The translations under genes and the position numbers were made by a program. A stretch of DNA of 64,000 nt from Euborellia annulipes. Taxonomy: Eukaryota > Arthropoda > Insecta > Dermaptera > Anisolabididae. Of the stretch, positions 1-8,833 are shown one piece after another (within the stretch, counting starts at the first letter, position 1; each line of letters opens with the position of its first letter). The stretch covers positions 1 to 64,000 of the forward strand of contig JAKCPI010001949.1 of the NCBI GenBank assembly GCA_023213315.1, in the 5' to 3' direction. The notes beneath the pieces were generated by a model, which saw only the letters and a program-made list of their open reading frames with translations, was not told where the DNA came from and made no database searches.

Positions 1-13
1 ATTCTATTTGATT
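1..13 (-). CDS. NuMA-like exon 8, partial at window edge
   Basis: A T-rich tract plus AG precedes NQIE codons in phase 0, continuing the coiled coil of exon 7. The rest lies outside the window. Confidence 0.5.
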
Positions 14-3000
14 CTAAAAAAAAAAATAATAAATAAATAATAATTTTAAAAGATATTTTGAAAGTGGTTTAATTAAAGGAGAAGTATAAAAAAAGAATTT
101 CTGCCAAGATTAACTATGATCAAAGCGGACTATGCGAGGTATTGCTGTAGTTATAATTAAGTGAAAAAATATATTACCTGTAATATGGAACATTCCCGTT
201 CTTTTTCGTCAAATTTATTTTTCCACATATTACAATGCCGTTCACTTTTCTTTAATTTTTGAAAAACTTCTTCTTTTTCAGAAATAAGAAGTTCATTATC
301 ATTTTTAAGGATCATAAATTGTTCTTCTAATTTATTTAGTTCCTCTTGGCAATTTCTTTTGTTTGGTTGGTTGACCTGAAATGAATTTTATTTAAAAAAA
401 AATTAAATGTAAGGCAACTAATAAGTAATTAGATCAATTATTTAATTTTCCTATAATAAGCATCCACCTAATATATAGAGTTGACAATCATTACAATTCG
501 ACAAACAAAAAATTTGCATTTGAGCCTCTCAACCAGTATAGGAATAATTACATTCTCTTTAAATAAGCAAATCAATAAATGAAATTCTGAGAGAGTGAGT
601 TATATCAGATTAAAATCCTGGGGCACATGTATATGTGGGTGAGAGTTTGCGAAAAATAATTAGTAATAGGGGCGATGCCGTTAGGCTGAAAAATTTAGAA
701 TCGATTTAAATAAATCATGGGAAAAAATTTTGAAAATCTCTATATGCCCCTAATAAGGATCACTTTCAAAGCGAAAAAAAGATAAAACACCCAAGTGTGT
801 CATGTTTTAGAAAAGTTTTTTCAGCAGAACATATCAAGTAAACGAAACTAAGTATTCTATAGGTCAACAGTATTAAGGTTATGGAGAAAAGAAAAACCAG
901 CGACTGCGTTAAAATAATTTATTTTCAGATATTTCGGTAAACTTAACCCAAACCATCACCAGTGCTTTAAATTATATTATTGTGGAGCGTTTAACAAACT
1001 CATAAAATTCTTGAGAAGCCAAGCATTTTATGAGTTTTTTAAACGCTCCACAATCATACAGGCACTTTAAGATGGTTTGCAGAAATATCTACGAATAATA
1101 TTTTAACGTGAAAAGCAATCGCTGGTTTTTATTTCTAACCTTTAGAATATATCAAGTAAACGAAACTAAGTATGCTGGGTCAACAGTATTAAGGTTATGG
1201 AGAAAAACCAGCGACTGCTTTTCACGTTAAAATAATTTATTCGCAGATATTTCGGTAAGCTTAACGCAAACCATCCTCAGTGCTTTAAATTATATGATTG
1301 TGGAGCGTTTAACATAAACTCATAAAATGCTTGACCAAGCATTTTATGAGTTTGTTAAGCGCTCCTACAATCATAATTTAAAGCACTGAATGAGTTTGCA
1401 TTAAGCTTTACCGAAAATATGCCAAAACTTGTTTACTCCATAACATATCATTTTACATTACTTATATGTACAGTGAAGGTCAATATTAAGTCCCACTCAT
1501 GCGTTTTCTACTTGTGATTATTTAATTGTTTTTATAAAAGAAAATGAAGATCTTTTATTGGAAATTTTTCTAGGTTTGGACCATGAAAGTTTTGCATTTA
1601 AAAATATATATTTTTTAAAAAACAATGAAATAATCACACGTAGAAAATGGATGGGACTTAATATTGTCCCTAACTGTACAGTGCACGGAGTCAAAATCCG
1701 GAACAAAATTGAATTTGAATTTCTCAGTATATTAGAAATCAGGGGTAGGCGATAATTGTTGCCAAGGTATGCTAGAGAGTAAGACTAATAATATAAAAAT
1801 GGCAGGGTTTGTCAAGTCAAGACTTGGAATGTAACAGAGGAGCTGCGTAAATAGAAAGTCTTCGTGCTGGAAGAACGCTGGCGGTGATTTTTAAGATCTT
1901 TTGGGTATCTCGGGATGGAGGGTATGTATGACCTCTGAGAGGCCGTACATCTTCCAACAAGACGATGCACCTGCTCATACAAGTCATTTAATCCATTATT
2001 GGCTCCCTGAAAACGTGGATATTTTTGGACGTAGGATTTGTGACCTTCTAAAATCCCAACCTGAACCCTTAGCACCCCGAGACGCGCACCTTAAGGTACT
2101 TAAATTGATGCTTCCCCCTTCGCTTTTATGAATAGATATTTAATTTTCCTTACCGAATCTTTATGTGTGTTGTTTTGGTCTTGTTGTTTCGTCTGTTCAA
2201 AGGAGGGTTTCATTTTTTAGATTTCTTAATTCCTCATTTTTCAATTTCAATTCTTCTTTTAATTTTTCAATATTTTTTTCTTGCATTTCAACATCTTCAC
2301 TAATTTCTGTTTTCATTAATTCGGCTAAATGTAGTTTAGTTTTAAGATTTTTATTTTCCTCTCTTAGTTCTTCTAATTGAATTTGTTTTCTTGAAACCGG
2401 AGACTAAAAAAAAAGAATGCAATCGAAGTTACGACCTTCATTAGAAGAGAGCCAAATGAAAACGAGGTCTATTGCTTCATTTTTTTGGAGTCGGTATGCT
2501 TTTTTCACCTTTATTCCGACCTGGCTGCTATCCATCCAAAAGGATCGTAAATAAAATTTAGGTTTAAAAATATATTGTTTGAACATAGGATGATGAAAGA
2601 GAAAGGAAGCAATTATTAAATGCTTTTAACCAATCTCAACATTATTGTCGATACTTCCGGCCTTCTTCAGCAAACTGACAACTACAGTTGGATACAATAC
2701 TGATTATGTTTGATCTGTTTGTCTGTAAAGGCTAATTGACGGAAATGTTGAGAGAATTGAATAAAGCATTTAATAATTAAATGATTTTAATTGGCTGTCT
2801 TCTAAGTTTCATCTTTATTTAGCCACAATCAATAGATCTTAACTTTTAAAAAACTTACTTGTAAGAACGTTTCGAGAGGTTTCTTATTTTTAAATAATTT
2901 CGTTGTCTTAACTAAAAAAAAAAAAATTAATTGTAGAAATTATTTTAAACACATGAGAGGAAGGAAAAAAAGAAACAAGTCTGATAAGATATTTGGAAAA

Positions 3001-6000
3001 AAAGGCTTTTTAAGATTGCGTTTAGAAAAGAATTTGTTAGATCATTCTCAAATATATTTAAAAAAATACTTACTTTTATCTTCAAACAAAACACATTTGC
3101 TAATTGATGAAGTCAGAGTATCTTTATCTAAGCCTTGATTTAATGTCATAATATTCTCTAAGAGATTCTTAAGAGCCGTTTGTGTTTCTTCATCGAGATT
3201 TTTTACACATTTCATCCTTAAGTGGATGATTATCACATCTTAATGAAATATGAATTATTAAAAGTGAGCAGACTAGAGTTATATCTTCAGAAGACTCCAA
3301 AGAATCAATTTGAAATTTTGGATATTTTTCTAAAAAGAAAAAAACATGGTTAAAAAATTCTGATAAAGCAGTTTTGAACAACTGGCCGCAATCAATTTAT
3401 GCAATTAGTAAATTTAAATACAATAAATAAGTACAGTAGTAACAGATCTCGAAATAGTTTCGCTACTGTTCAATGTAATGTCATAAAGGAAGATCAAATT
3501 TTGTTTTCTTGTTTTGTGAAATCTTGAGATAGGAATCAGTTTGTGACAGAATCCTGCTTGTATCTCTCTGAAACTATAGAAATGCTGACCGGAATGAATG
3601 AATGAAGGGAGATAATCGCTGGAAGAGATTAGAATTATAGTTTGGATGGTTAAATTCATCTAAGTGGATATCTTCCGATATGTTGTGCAAATGGTGAATT
3701 ATTTAACAATTCATCCAATAGTCCTGAACTTTACCGCAGGAATCACTTTCACTATCTTTTTAAACTTCATTTCCTGCCATTTAACAAAGAGGTGCACCGA
3801 AATCTATCCCAGGAAAGACTTCAAAAAAGCAGTAAAACAAAAGAGGCCCAAAGATTGATCAAGAAAATGTTTCTGTGCACATTAGAGACCACCAGGGAAA
3901 GTTACTTTCTAAATGACCCTTGAATATACAGAGTTACTGACTGTGATTAAGTGTTACAAAAGGCTATATTTTTTCATTTCTGAATATTTTAATTTAGACC
4001 AAAGACAAATTATCATAAATTAACAATCACTTATATTTTCAGTCACCTTTAGCGCGAACTATACTGACGATGTAATGTGCAGGGGCGGATTAATGCAATT
4101 TTGTGGGGGGGGGGGGGGGGGGGGGGGGTTTATTTAAGGACTTTGTCGGCATCTATGGCCATTTAGACCCCTTTCCTATTTATTTAAATTGATTCGTAAC
4201 AAATTCAATTGAAATTAAAGAACGGAAATCATAATTTCTTTAAGATTACTAGTTTTTATAACTTGATGAATTTCTTCTCGGGGGGGGGGGGAATCGACCC
4301 CCGCCCCCCCTTTAATCCGCCCCTGAACAGAATAAATAAAAGGCTAAGCAGCTATGACCCAACCGAAACGTCGCTGTGGTTCGAATGCAATTAAGAAATA
4401 ATCATAGCTGCTTAGCCTTTTATTTTTCCTGCTATATATTTTTATTTTCACTAGCTCAGCTTCAACCCGGGAAAGGCAACGCATTACCAGGGGCAGATTA
4501 AAGGGGGAGGGGCGCCCCCCCCCCCTTTAATCCGCCCCTGGTAATGCGTTGCCTTTCCCGGGTTGAGCGAATATACACTTATATTCTATAGATTCAGCCT
4601 CGGCCTTCAAAATAGCCCAGAAAGAGATATAAAGGGAAACAAACTTTCTGGAAAATATAACGGACTTTGTATGGGAGTATTGTAGCACGAAATTTGATTG
4701 AAGTCTGAGTCGACGTTCTGTGGCTGATATGTTTTATGACCAATACATCTTCCAAAACTCTAAATAATATGCTCCTACAACACATTTTTGATAAATAATA
4801 GGCTTTATCTTAACGCCTAATTATCAGTATTAGTGGCACTAGCTCATATATGGTCAGCATTTAATGCGTTTGTTCGCCGTCTCAGAGTTCGCGCCAAATG
4901 TGAAAATAAAAATCTTCTTTCGTCGCTTTAATCCCGAGGTGCGGGGTCGCCGGATCATGGGTTTTTGTGACCGAGAAGGAATAGAACAGGACCGTCGCAC
5001 GGTCTGACGCTTGTCAAAAATATAGAAGGGAAGAGACTGACATGCAAAGTACAGAAGTACTGTCAGTCTCGTGGTCGCGTACCCACAAGATGTGGGCCCC
5101 TGAGCTAGTGAAAATAAAAATATATAGCAGGATAAATAAAAGGCTAAGCAGCTATGATTATTTCTTTATTGCATTCGAACCACAGCGACGTTTCGGTTGG
5201 GTCATAGCTGCTTAGCCTTTTATTTATCCTGCTACATATTGAATCGACAATTCACCTCGCTTAAAAATATATAATTGATTCTTTATTTTTAATAATTTGT
5301 CAATATTTTTTTTATTTTGAACACAAAAATATTCACAACCTTTTGTTTTATTAGCACATTCACAGTTGCTTTGTATATATTTATTTATTTGTAAATTTAT
5401 ATATTTACCATTAATGAAAGAAAGTAGAGAAGAAGAAGCTTCGTCAGTTCTGAAAAAAAATTAATTAAAATATGTAAATCAAAAGCAATTAAAATGAATT
5501 AAATAGTTATACAGAAATACATTTAAATGTTAGTAGGGGGTTGGACTTTTAGATATTATATAGTGATGAAAAGTCAGCACAGAAAATTATTTTTTGAAAA
5601 ATTTCTAATGTAATAAATATAATTTGTATATACAAAGATAGACCAACAAATGAAAAAAGCCGTTAGACATTAAAAAAAAATTATCCACTGACTTCTTCCC
5701 TATAATGTATAAAAGACACCGACTTTAATTACTTTATAAATTTCTAATAAAAATTATTTATAATATAAGAAATTTCAGTTAGATATTAAAAAATGTTATT
5801 TTTTTAATATAATTTTTTGTTTTTTTTTTATATAGTGTACAGTAGTTGTTTGTAGCTGGGAATCGCAGTTGAGGACGATAAGGAGAATAAAACCAGCTTT
5901 AGTTTTTCTCTCTCACAACTTCAATTTATTGCAAATATTTCGGCTCCTATACAGGGGCCATCCTCAGTGCATGTATGAATTTTTTGAGAGAGATTGTCAA

Positions 6001-6539
6001 TTTAGTAAAAATATAGGAGTATAGGAGCCGAAATATTTGCAAATAAATTGAAGTTGTGAGAGAGAAAAACTAAAGCTGGTTTTATTCTCCTTATCGTCCT
6101 TTTATATAGTGTATTTATGATTATATATATATCAGCCCCTGATGCCCATTAAAGGCAAAATCTCCATTTGGTCATAAAGATTTTTGTTAAATTCACTTGA
6201 GTAAATGAATAAAATTATATCGATTAAAATTGTTTTTTTTTTTTTTTTATTAAATGGCCTCATCACCATTTGGCTGGCTTAAATTAAAATTTTTATTTAA
6301 TATTAATTTAATATTTAAATAAATAAAATTAATAAAAAAAAAAAAAGTAATACTTACAAAGAAGGAAGAATATTTTTAAAGAAATTAGAATTGTGCAGTT
6401 CATTTATATGGCTTATTTTACATATATTTAGAGAATTGACCTGTTGATGGAAATCGAAAATTAATATCGAAATCACATAAAGAATAAATGAATAACTTAC
6501 CCATTTCAAAATAACGGATTGCCAGATGTGAGTGTCCAT
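1..6539 (-). CDS. NuMA/Mud-like Hook-domain coiled-coil protein, 5' part of gene, partial
   Basis: Eight exons can be chained on the minus strand with GT-AG borders and matching phases: 6539-6501, 6440-6358, 5449-5256, 3329-3074, 2911-2859, 2403-2154, 375-178 and 13-1 (cut by the window edge). The start has a good context (AAAAATGG). Exons 1-2 join as ...ILKW-VNSL..., matching the LLSWVNSL opening of the NuMA N-terminal Hook domain; exon 4 resembles the last helices of that domain. Exons 6-8 are heptad-rich, Glu/Lys/Leu coiled coil. NuMA (Drosophila Mud) links dynein to the cell cortex and orients the spindle; that role is inferred from family only. Exons 4 and 6 each need one base less in an A6 run to stay open (see findings), so this is either a gene with assembly indels or a recent pseudogene. 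The exon chain is firmer than the family name; another Hook-type coiled-coil protein remains possible. Confidence 0.62.
178..375 (-). CDS. NuMA-like exon 7, coiled coil
   Basis: 66 codons, phase 0 at both ends, acceptor TTTCAG and donor CAG-GTAATA. Rich in Glu, Lys, Leu and Asn with heptad spacing (for example EELNKLEEQ, EEVFQKLKKSE). No ATG-led frame, so it is easily missed by ORF callers. Confidence 0.68.
832..1440. repeat. Tandemly duplicated hammerhead-related foldback
   Basis: Two diverged direct copies, about 832-1140 and 1145-1440, share ATATCAAGTAAACGAAACTA and CAGCGACTGC blocks. Each contains an inverted repeat whose loop end reads ATTTTATGAGTTT / AAACTCATAAAAT and whose stems carry the GATATTTCGGTAA segment of the ribozyme. 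Lies in intron 6 of the NuMA-like gene. Confidence 0.65.
1243..1283 (-). ncRNA. Hammerhead ribozyme motif HH-1
   Basis: On the minus strand: GCA, CTGAGGA, a stem-loop closed by GGT/ACC, GAAATATC, TGC. GCA/TGC forms a short helix I; the core fits CUGANGA...GAAA...UH with a minimal helix III. Helix II is short, so activity is doubtful. The sister copy near 925-966 has CTGGTGA and should be dead. Confidence 0.5.
1471..1676. mobile_element. Tc1/mariner-type MITE, family M1
   Basis: TA-flanked, with long terminal inverted repeats starting CAGTGAAGG and ending in the reverse complement (CCCTAACTG), including GACAATATTAAGTCC and AACAATGAAATAATCACA blocks. Other copies: 40665-40870, 50073-50286, and a half copy at 29310-29384. 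No coding capacity. Confidence 0.8.
1940..2026 (+). pseudogene. Mariner/Tc1 transposase fragment
   Basis: About 29 codons including FQQDDAPAHTS, the signature around the second catalytic Asp of mariner/Tc1 transposases (FQQDNAPxH). Neighbouring frames are broken. It sits in intron 6 of the NuMA-like gene in antisense orientation. Confidence 0.7.
2154..2403 (-). CDS. NuMA-like exon 6, coiled coil with a 1-base frame break
   Basis: Opens SPVSRKQIQLEELREEN and continues as coiled coil to LRNLK. Read literally it ends in TGA at 2199-2197. Removing one A from the A6 run about 20 bases before that stop opens the frame to a good donor (TCG-GTAAGG) in phase 0, the phase needed by exon 7. Confidence 0.6.
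2859..2911 (-). CDS. NuMA-like exon 5, small exon
   Basis: 53 nt between a long T tract plus AG and CAA-GTAAGT. Phase 1 in, phase 0 out, exactly bridging exons 4 and 6. Encodes a Lys-rich linker (KTTKLFKNKKPLETFLQ). Confidence 0.6.
3074..3329 (-). CDS. NuMA-like exon 4, end of Hook domain, with a 1-base frame break
   Basis: Phase 1 acceptor CTTTTTAG, donor AAAA-GTAAGT. Encodes EKYPKFQIDSLESSEDITL and a hydrophobic helix, then in the next frame NLDEETQTALKNLLEN. The two parts join if one A is removed from the A6 run at 3200-3206. The out phase then matches exon 5. Confidence 0.6.
4080..4325. mobile_element. hAT-like short element with G24 tract
   Basis: Ends CAGGGGCGGATTAA and TTAATCCGCCCCTG are inverted repeats. 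Inside are a run of 24 G at about 4105-4128, a fragment of the second SINE family (4130-4215) and further G10/C7 runs. A clear target duplication was not seen. Confidence 0.6.
4331..5230. repeat. Large inverted repeat with hammerhead-derived arms
   Basis: Left arm about 4331-4456 is repeated inverted at about 5102-5230; both hold GGCTAAGCAGCTATGA, an ACCGAAACGTCGCTG segment (the 3' half of the hammerhead motif) and AAATAAAAGG. Between them lie a palindrome at 4465-4567 built on CAACCCGGGAAAGGCAACGC with a GGGGCAGATTAAA insert, and repeat C. Confidence 0.65.
4860..5100 (+). repeat. Interspersed repeat C, copy 1
   Basis: Shares with 15245-15490 the blocks CCGTCGCACGG, GGAAGAGAC, GTACCCACAAGATGTG and GGGCCCCTGAGC in the same order. 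GC-richer than its surroundings; no frame and no A or B box recognised. Class unknown. Confidence 0.6.
5256..5449 (-). CDS. NuMA-like exon 3
   Basis: Acceptor TTTTTTTTCAG, donor CGAG-GTGAAT, phase 2 in and 1 out. Encodes TDEASSSLLSFING and a Cys-containing stretch (NCECANKTKGCEYFC). Phase agreement with exons 2 and 4 supports it. Confidence 0.62.
5872..6100. repeat. Foldback element carrying HH-2
   Basis: Arms of about 65 bp (GACGATAAGGAGAATAAAAC near 5874 against GTTTTATTCTCCTTATCGTC near 6078) enclose an intact minus-strand hammerhead and, on the other side, only its GAGCCGAAATATTTGCAA half. Lies in intron 2 of the NuMA-like gene. Confidence 0.75.
5929..5975 (-). ncRNA. Hammerhead ribozyme motif HH-2
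   Basis: Minus strand: TGCA, CTGAGGA, stem II GGCCCCT/AGGAGCC with one mismatch and a GTAT loop, GAAATATT, TGCA. TGCA pairs with itself to close helix I. All core positions of the hammerhead consensus are met. Confidence 0.65.
6358..6440 (-). CDS. NuMA-like exon 2
   Basis: Starts VNSLNICKISHINEL after CCATCAACAG and ends TTT-GTAAGT, phase 2. The intron before it is 60 nt and has no stop in frame, so retention would add 20 residues without a frame change. Confidence 0.68.
6501..6539 (-). CDS. NuMA-like exon 1 with start codon
   Basis: MDTHIWQSVILKW followed by a GTAAGT donor. The Trp-Val-Asn-Ser-Leu junction with exon 2 is the key family match. Confidence 0.68.
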
Positions 6540-6639
6540 TTTTGATTCAATATAAATAAATATAATAAAAATGGAATAAGCATATAGCCTATATTTTATA
6601 TAAGTAAATTACAATAAATAAAATTCAAAGAACCGGTAG

Positions 6640-6860
6640 AAGATAGTTTATACAAAGACGTGCTAACAGTCAAATTCAAACGATTCAAATAGTTTTGTCG
6701 GTTGTCAAATGAATAGAAAAAAAGAAGAGCATTGGCTGGCAGCTGGGGACGCGATTCGTTAGCGTTGCTGATGGCCTTTGACGCGCGCGCTTCAAAAGCG
6801 CTTACGCTTGGGTATTATTTAAAAAAACACCCCCAGCTGCCTCAAGAACTTTACACTTTC
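6640..6860. promoter_or_regulatory. CpG-containing region upstream of the NuMA-like gene
   Basis: Unusually GC- and CpG-rich for this window (GACGCGCGCGCTTC, GGACGCGATTCG), 100-300 bases upstream of the NuMA-like start. A short open frame here (6732-6920) has no family match. Promoter call is by position and composition only. Confidence 0.3.
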
Positions 6861-7377
6861 ACCACTTTCACTGCTTACCTTTTTATTTTCACTTCTGTTG
6901 TTTATTTATTTTTGTTTTGAACAAAAGCGAGATTCTTTCTTGTTATCTATGGCGCCCATTGATAATAATGGCGATTTTGGGGCTTTTTTTACATAAAAAC
7001 ACATTTAATTTAGCATTAATTTAATTACCTATTAAATATTTATTAATTCATATATCCGAAAAAATAAGGGCGTGCCGCCGGGACCTACCTATAATATAAA
7101 ATTTTATAATTTTTTTATCAAGATTGCCTCACAAAATGAAATAAGATTTAGAGGTAATTGAATTACTAATAATTTTTTTTTTTTTAATATAATTAATTTT
7201 TTATTTTAAATTAATTTTTCTGGAAGTTAGAATAAATTTTTTGCTATTCTAGTTCAAGTGCATGAGTGCGGTACAATCGATTATATAAAATTAACTTCTC
7301 TCAATATTACTCTCTGCTTTTAACACTTATTTTCAACAATGTATTATAAAAAAAAATAATTCTAAAATAACAATTGC

Positions 7378-7580
7378 CCTCGGGCTTGGAGTAGTTGGTA
7401 GCGTGACTAAGTTCTATCCCGAACGTCGCGGGTTCGGACCCCAGGCAGTCCGATGATTTTATTTAAGCCATTTGGATACCAAATATTAAACATACGAGTA
7501 TCGTTAAAAGTCTTAAATGGCCTAAGTTGCCGAAAAGACTGTTTGAATGTGAGTGTAAGTGGGAAAAAGAGCGAGTGATT
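7378..7580 (+). mobile_element. tRNA-derived SINE, family S1, near full length
   Basis: Head GGGCTTGGAGTAGTTGGTAGC resembles a pol III A box and GGGTTCGGACCCC a B box. The body has TTTATTTAAGCCATTTGG, GGCCTAAGTTGCCGAAAAGA and GTGAGTGTAAGTGGGAAA, then an A-rich end. Other copies: 14888-15166, 18270-18410, 26785-26950, 41240-41488, 56003-56155. Confidence 0.8.
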
Positions 7581-7763
7581 AAAAAAATAATTAAATAAAA
7601 TACTAAATTTATCCTTTAATCCTTTATTCTTAAAAAAAAGGCAATTTCTTTCTAAGTCTGATTGGGAGAATATTACTACCTGAAAACTGTTCAAAGACAA
7701 AAATTAAAATAAAAAATAAATTAAAAAAAAAAAAAGAGAATTTCTATATTAAGTGATTTTAAT

Positions 7764-7960
7764 TGAAAATAAATAAAGGAACTCTATGAGTAGGGCAGCC
7801 AGCGGAAATAAAAAACTTTATATTATTTCGTCTACGTTTCGGGAACGCATCGCTCCCATCTTCAGGACGAATTAATTGTTGAATGAGAAACTGGAAATAA
7901 TATAAAGATTTTTATTTCCGCTGGCTGCCCTACTCATAGAGTTCCTTTATTTAATCCTCA
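7764..7960. repeat. Foldback element carrying HH-3
   Basis: Arms of about 60 bp (AAAGGAACTCTATGAGTAGG near 7776 and its complement near 7938) surround the ribozyme loop. AATAAA occurs in both arms. Confidence 0.8.
7827..7871 (-). ncRNA. Hammerhead ribozyme motif HH-3
   Basis: Minus strand: TTCGTC, CTGAAGA, stem II GGGA/TCCC with GC/GC above it, GAAACGTA, GACGAA. Helix I is a perfect 6 bp; core residues are complete and the cleavage site is UA. Confidence 0.75.
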
Positions 7961-8246
7961 CCACAGCCAATTTTCTACTCTTCATTGAAAATAAATATAT
8001 GCAATTATTTTTCCTTTCACTTGTTAATGTATAGTCCTATGGGGCTTTGAAAAATCAGCGTGTGGAACGTCGATAAATAAATAAGAGAAAGACAGAAATC
8101 AGTTAATTAAAGGTGTTTAGTTATTTGGAATCAGGAGAAATATGTTATATAATGATGATCATTCTTCGTTAGACACCATTGCCTTTGCCACATATCTTCT
8201 AGCGAGACTTTTATGACAAAATTGAGGGCTATTTGTTTTTTTGACA

Positions 8247-8301
8247 CCGCATGGTCCTGAAGAAGGAGCCGTTTTGGCCCCGAAACGTCGACTTATAGCG
8301 G
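8247..8301 (+). ncRNA. Hammerhead ribozyme motif HH-4
   Basis: CCGC...GTC, CTGAAGA, stem II GGAGCC/GGCCCC with a GTTTT loop and one mismatch, GAAACGTC, GAC...GCGG. Helix I has 3 bp, an internal loop, then 4 bp, the layout of natural hammerheads with loop contacts. Helix III is the two-base CG loop. No long inverted arm was found nearby. Confidence 0.72.
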
Positions 8302-8796
8302 AAGCAATTAATCCAAATAGATTGCCTGATCATCAGCTCCGGATTTTATTTATTCATCCTTCTCAATATTTTAATGCTAACTTATAATTTCATTCATCGA
8401 TCTTATTTCAATTGTTTTTTTTTTTATTTCACTCAGGTCTTTTTCGGCAACGAATTTAGTTATTTTATAAATAGATATATTTTTTAAATCCTCCATTATT
8501 GCCACGATGGCTCACCCACTTTCCTGTCAGTCAAGGAACAAGCTGTCAGTGGTTGATGACCCTGTTGACAGCTTTATACTCCAACACTGAATTAAATCTT
8601 TTAATATGGTACATTTTCCATTTTCAAAACATTTGTTTTCTATTAAAATGTGGTCTATATAATCGAAATACCCATAAAAATTTGTTTTTTATTCCATCTT
8701 CTTGTAGATCAATAATACTAAATGACAGCAAACGAATTATCCATTCAACTTTGATTAATTTATATTTAAATCGAAATATTTTATAAATCAATAATA

Positions 8797-8833
8797 ATGG
8801 AAGAAATTGATGTAAAATATCCTATTCATATAG
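8797..8833 (+). CDS. Finger gene exon 1 with start codon
   Basis: MEEIDVKYPIHI then ATAG-GTAAGA, phase 1. Short, so supported mainly by phase agreement with exon 2. Confidence 0.5.

Noticed and set aside
3691..3858. Small membrane-protein-like frame (MVNYLTIHPIVLNFTAGITF...)
   Set aside because: 55 codons with one hydrophobic stretch, in intron 3 of the NuMA-like gene; no family, no poly(A) context, no second line of evidence.
7378..7450. Possible functional tRNA gene
   Set aside because: A-box- and B-box-like blocks are present, but no cloverleaf forms and the sequence continues into a dispersed SINE body.
7407..7700. 97-codon minus-strand frame
   Set aside because: It lies across SINE S1 and merely translates the repeat.
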